This document shows, in pieces, positions 59,777-64,000 of a stretch of DNA of 64,000 nucleotides. The stretch comes from Cerrena zonata (Eukaryota > Basidiomycota > Agaricomycetes > Polyporales > Cerrenaceae): contig JASBNA010000048.1 of assembly GCA_038087015.1 (NCBI GenBank), positions 1-64,000 on the forward strand, written 5' to 3'. Each line of letters opens with the position of its first letter. Position 1 is the stretch's first letter. The notes below the pieces were generated by a model. It saw nothing but the letters and a program-made list of their open reading frames with translations. It was not told where the DNA came from and did no database searches. Position numbers and translations under genes: made by a program.

Positions 59777-62410
59777 GGTCGACGGGTTGGGGGTAGATGG
59801 TGGTTACAACAGAGGACGACTGGGATCGCTCTGCGGAATCCGAAACCCTTCGAATCAAGGTCACCTGAAGAGCGGAAAGACAACACGAGGGGCGAGAGGA
59901 GTAAAAGATCAAGGAGGTTTATATGCAAGACAACCGAGCCTCGAAAGTAGGGTTCCTGTTCCGAAACCAACAGGCAAGAGGCGTATTATTATAATACAAC
60001 CTGGTATGACCCTTCCTTGCCTCTGGTGGCGGCGTAAGTGTGTTATATGGGCGTGTAAATCAGACTCGAGTAACTAGGAGGTATGTAAGAAGAACGACTG
60101 CAGGTGATGTGGTATGGGAGTCCTCGGTGATGGAAATGCAGGGGAAGGGGCTTCAGGAAGGAGCTTAGGAGATCTCGTCGTTTTGTCTGTTTATTTTCTC
60201 TGAGCTATGGAGCGCGAGGACGGGTAGACTGGTGGTATCCAATCGACCGATCATCCTAATTTGTTCCATCCTAACCACTTCGAATCCCCGCCGAACCACT
60301 CCACCCTCCGCTTTTCCCGTCAATTCATCGATGTTTTTATCTCCATTATCATGTCTCGATATACAAACCCTCTCTCCACTCTTCCCGAATATTAAAGGTC
60401 ACGACCGTGCATCGTGCTCAGTTCCTGCATTCCGTGGCGACCACCCGGCAGGTCCGAAACACAAGTTCGACTGATATGATAACCCTATCACTTTCCTAAA
60501 TTCTATCACGGTGACCTCACACTTTCCCCCCTCCTTTCTCGCATCTCCCCTCAATCGCTCAATCTTTGGCTCCACTTCCACCGGTGCTTAGCCCGCTTCC
60601 TCCGGTATACTCCGTCCCACACACCTGCTCTGCTCCTTCGCTTTCGGGCTCTCATCTTCTCAACGACAAAACAACCTACCTATAGTACCCTGTTTCTCAT
60701 CTCTCATCCGCCGGCAAAAATCAATATCACACTTCCTACTTCCTGATGCTGATTTACCACAAAGAACCCCCTCTATCGGCCGACATTCCACTCCGAGGTA
60801 GTCTATAGTCTGAAACTTTATAGGTACGGAGGTTGAGATGATTAGCAGCCATCTCAACAGACTCACCATCGCAACCGGGAGTGCCTCATCACAAATGCAT
60901 GTAATGCGGGTGGATTATATGGGAATCTCTAAACGTGTGTTGTTGTATCCAAAATACCGGACGACAAAAACCAGGTCACATTGACGGGGAAGGTGGAGTA
61001 TCAATCAGTTGTTGCTTGGAGTCTCTTCACGTTCCGAAAGGGAAGTATGCGAGCACACGGGTCTTTCGTCAATCATCGGAGCCACTCCATTCAGTTTGGT
61101 AGCATTTTAATCTCTTCATTCATGTCAATCTCACCTGTGAGTCTTATCTTCAAATCTCGAAGATCCTCCTGTGCCCTTGAGACAGGGACCCTACTGAACG
61201 CCTTGTCCAACGTGATGTGTATTTGCTTCGTGATCTCAATCTAACATGCAATACAGATTTAATATTTCCCATGTCCGAGGCCAAGCCTCCCTCTTGCCCT
61301 TATCTACCCCTAACTGATATTTCTCATATCCTTGCTCCTTGCTCCATGTTTCTCGCAGCATGTCTGCACATTGGTTTTTCAAACCAACTTGCGATGACGC
61401 AATATTGGAAGTACAGGCGCGCGTCCCGCCCGACACTATGACGACAAGGGAGGGACCAAAACTCTAAATCCTTGTTTTTATTTGGTTCATGTTTGTTGCC
61501 AGTTGCCACGGTTTCAGTTTGTTCCTCCTCCTCCAAAGGAGGAGCGCTAGGTGTATGTTTTTTCAACTTGACTCAGAATTGGATCCTGCCTTTCTGGTTT
61601 AACTAATGTGGGGCGAATCGCTTGTGAAGTGGCACTCAATTCTCGCGAAGGTGGCCTCTAAAGTAATCAGACCAATGCCAAAGAAGATCAGCTCCACCCC
61701 ACAAACAGCTTTTCAAGCCCCGCGTAATTTATTCTGTCAGAACACGAACCTTCCCAAGGAAATATATACAAAAATCCTGCTAATGTGATGCCTGCAATTC
61801 CCTCTCACGCACTAATCGTAAGGGTGAGTCGGAGTGAGACTGACTTTGACCAATTCGAGAGACGTTAGTAGCCAAGGTTCCTTGTCATCACACGGACAAG
61901 GTCCGACTATTGAGTTTCTTGTCGGGGAGCAGGTGGTTTAGCTCCAGCTTGAACACCACCACAGTGCGATTTTTCTCCCCATCGCGCCTGCTTGAAAATT
62001 GTCTTTTTGGAGCAGAGGAAGGGGGCGGGTCTGGTATGCGCCGCCGGGAGGTTAGTAGACGTAACCTAATTGGGAACGGAAGTTGGTGGTTAACGTTAGC
62101 TTGAAACGACGCCGCCGACGGTGGAGGGAAACAGAAGTCAAAATATAGTTCGTACAAAACAAGAGTCTGGATTAGGTCATTTTATCAGTATGAATTACAT
62201 CCAAGCAACAGGTCAGAGGATCCAATAACACCACGTTAAAGAACATAATGAAGCGTGAAACAACGTGAGGAAGGCATGTAAAACAGAAAATGGTTCGAAT
62301 AAAACGTCCAACGAGAAATGAAAGCAATCCAACCAAAACGAGAAGTCCAAGTCCACCAAACATGAAGCATAAAAACAAGGGCATCTATAATTCAATTCAA
62401 TCCAATTTCA
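59777..62410. other. 2.6 kb without a supportable gene, with strand skew switch
   Basis: The + strand is G/A-rich to about 60200 and C/T-rich from about 60240 to 60720, mirroring the left end of the window. Minus-strand frames at 61324-61566 and 61888-62157 lack motifs. No RNA or mobile element was seen. Confidence 0.4.
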
Positions 62411-64000
62411 TTACTCATGTCGGATCCGACGAGCTTGTGAAGATGATGATCTCCGGGGTAGGAGTACATCCTCTTTAGCCCGGACATCAAGAGTGACTTT
62501 CAAATGGTGGTACCGCTGAAGGTCATAAGCTTCGGATCTCCCTATTCCACCAACATCATTGGGTAACCAGATAACCGGCGGGGGAGCAAGGAGTTCGGGT
62601 GCGTAGAGAATACCATGCATGTCTTCCGCATGGTCTGTAAACGGAAGCGGAGGAAGATGAGGAGGGGCATCAGGGTGTGTGCGAGCAGCACGTTCGGTAG
62701 CTGTGAGATCGTCAAGGGTCTCCGTTTCTGCGGGAAAAGGAAGTAGGTATGTACGTTAGTATATCCATAGCATGCTTTCGCCAAACAGCGATGTGCTCCA
62801 CTCACCAAGCGGTACAGGGCCTCGCGTTTGTGACGTTGAAGGCATGACGGCAAGTGTCAGAGACATCATCTCCAATATGCTCGCAAACGATCCCCTTGCT
62901 CTGGTAGTTCTATTCGAACTAACGAGACTCGTACTTTCTTCATCACTATCAGGACTAGCAGTAGGTCGTGCAGGTCCGTATGAAAGTATCAAGTGACTCC
63001 TTAGGTGATAGGACTTAGCGAACGGCGGCCAGGTAAACGTGTTCTCCATGTGCAATAAATCTCAACAAAAAGCACGACGAACAAGGGCAAGACCACAGAG
63101 AATCCCGCCTTCGATCCATAGCCTTCTGCTGAGTAAAATGAGGCCAAGAATCAAGGGTTGGAAGGCGAGGATGGTGCCGAATCGCTTGAGGAGCCAGATT
63201 GACAGCAATCCACCCGGTCTGTGAGTGTGTACGTCCGTAGACATAGCCAATCAGAAAACGGTGTGCTGAATTTAGGAGAATTAAGCGAAAAGCATTAGTC
63301 ACAGGTAAATCATTAGGGTGTTTGAAATAGTCAAACGTACCTATCAAGGTGAGGAAAAGAAGCACGACAGCGCCCGGGTGCAAGCAGAGGGAAGATGAGG
63401 GAAAATGCGGAAGCAAGAAGGACGGCGAGGACACAACATCCTGTTGCGTAAGTTGGGTCATATGTCCTGGGATAAACAGCTGAAACGAAACAGTTACAAT
63501 CAGCAAAAGGCACAAATTAAATAAATTACGATGTGAGTCGTTACCTCTGAACCTTTGTCGTGGTGTGACAGCTTCTCGTTCTGCTCGGAGAACTCGCCAT
63601 AGTCGGATCGGTTGCTAGCAGAAGCAAAGCAGGGAAAATGACGGCTACGTTCATGATCAGCATGAGAGCAAATGCACTCATGTAGATAGCACCGTTAGCG
63701 ACTGTAGCAGATTGCAAAACGCCGGTATTGAATGCGCCCATGGTAAAGAGAACAGCACCGATTGAAAACAACCATACTAGTGCAATAATAGTGAGAATCC
63801 AGAATGTCGCCTGGAAGGTTTCGAGTTGTGTGCCAGATATGGAGACGGAGTGACTTAGTTGACTAGTGTCTAATAGGAACAAATCAGGAACTCTAGTATT
63901 GGACGCATGGCGACTGTGTGACTGTACTCACAATGGACAGCACTTAGTGCGATACCGATGAAGAGGCACGCAGCAAAAGAGGCCGCAAGACCTGTGGCTG
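62411..64000 (-). CDS. CSC1/OSCA (DUF221) stress-gated cation channel, C-terminal part
   Basis: The gene enters from the right edge, so the N-terminus and most pore helices are outside. Visible from right to left: a membrane exon WILTIIALVWLFSIGAVLFT ... MNVAVIFPALLLLA (63880-63560), then VYPRTYDPTYATGCCVLAVL, SLIFPLLAPG, the family-typical HRFLIGYVYGRTHSQTGGLL followed by IWLLKRFGTILAFQPLILGL, and a cytoplasmic tail with WLPNDVGGIGRSEAYDLQRY, which is common at CSC1 C-termini. The stop is at 62411. CSC1/OSCA proteins form plasma-membrane osmosensitive calcium-permeable channels with ten or eleven spans. Exon junctions that I could read are in frame. Ion selectivity cannot be told from this part. 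Confidence 0.82.

Overview
The window is nuclear DNA of a filamentous basidiomycete. Genes are dense, on both strands, and split by many short (about 50-60 base) GT-AG introns. Families include a basidiomycete-type SPT5-like factor, F-box/LRR and ricin-B proteins, a type I metacaspase, and a lineage-expanded set of tyrosine-kinase-like (TKL) kinases. The combination suggests Agaricomycetes, most likely the Rhizoctonia/Ceratobasidium group (Cantharellales). That placement is inferred from family content, not from a search.

Layout. 0-12 kb: a purine-rich then pyrimidine-rich gene-free end, a degenerate AT-rich repeat (about 1.56-1.77 kb), a seven-exon SPT5-like gene (1942-4929, -), then a poorly conserved stretch of hypothetical and decayed genes. 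12.3-12.9 kb: an island of at least nine perfect short inverted repeats with no gene. 12.9-27.7 kb: a dolichyldiphosphatase-like PAP2 enzyme, a GPI-anchored PLC-like phosphodiesterase, a FAR1/WRKY-GCM1-like zinc-binding protein, an allantoate-permease-type MFS transporter, an F-box protein, a ricin-B domain protein, an unassigned beta-rich protein and a mucin-like single-pass membrane protein. 27.7-31.2 kb: no supportable gene.

31.2-54.6 kb is the most distinctive part. It starts with an enlarged G-alpha subunit that lacks the catalytic Gln. Five TKL-type kinases or pseudokinases follow, all on the minus strand. Interleaved with them are a housekeeping trio (RidA, proteasome alpha5, inositol monophosphatase) and, between kinases 2 and 3, an intact type I metacaspase on the plus strand. 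Three of the kinases share a recognisable N-terminal module. The neighbourhood resembles a signalling/cell-death cluster, but functional coupling is only inferred.

55.4-64 kb: an acid-sphingomyelinase-like phosphodiesterase with a saposin-like N-terminus, a low-complexity coiled-coil protein, a 2.6 kb gene-free stretch, and the C-terminal part of a CSC1/DUF221 channel that runs off the right edge.

Several otherwise well-formed genes carry isolated one-base frame breaks, often beside short homopolymers: inositol monophosphatase, ricin-B protein, kinase 2 (two), F-box protein, and the genes at 7.4-8.5 and 8.6-9.1 kb. Because housekeeping genes are affected too, uncorrected assembly indels are a strong explanation, and pseudogene calls here should be treated with caution. 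Exon boundaries were read by hand from splice consensus and frame continuity.
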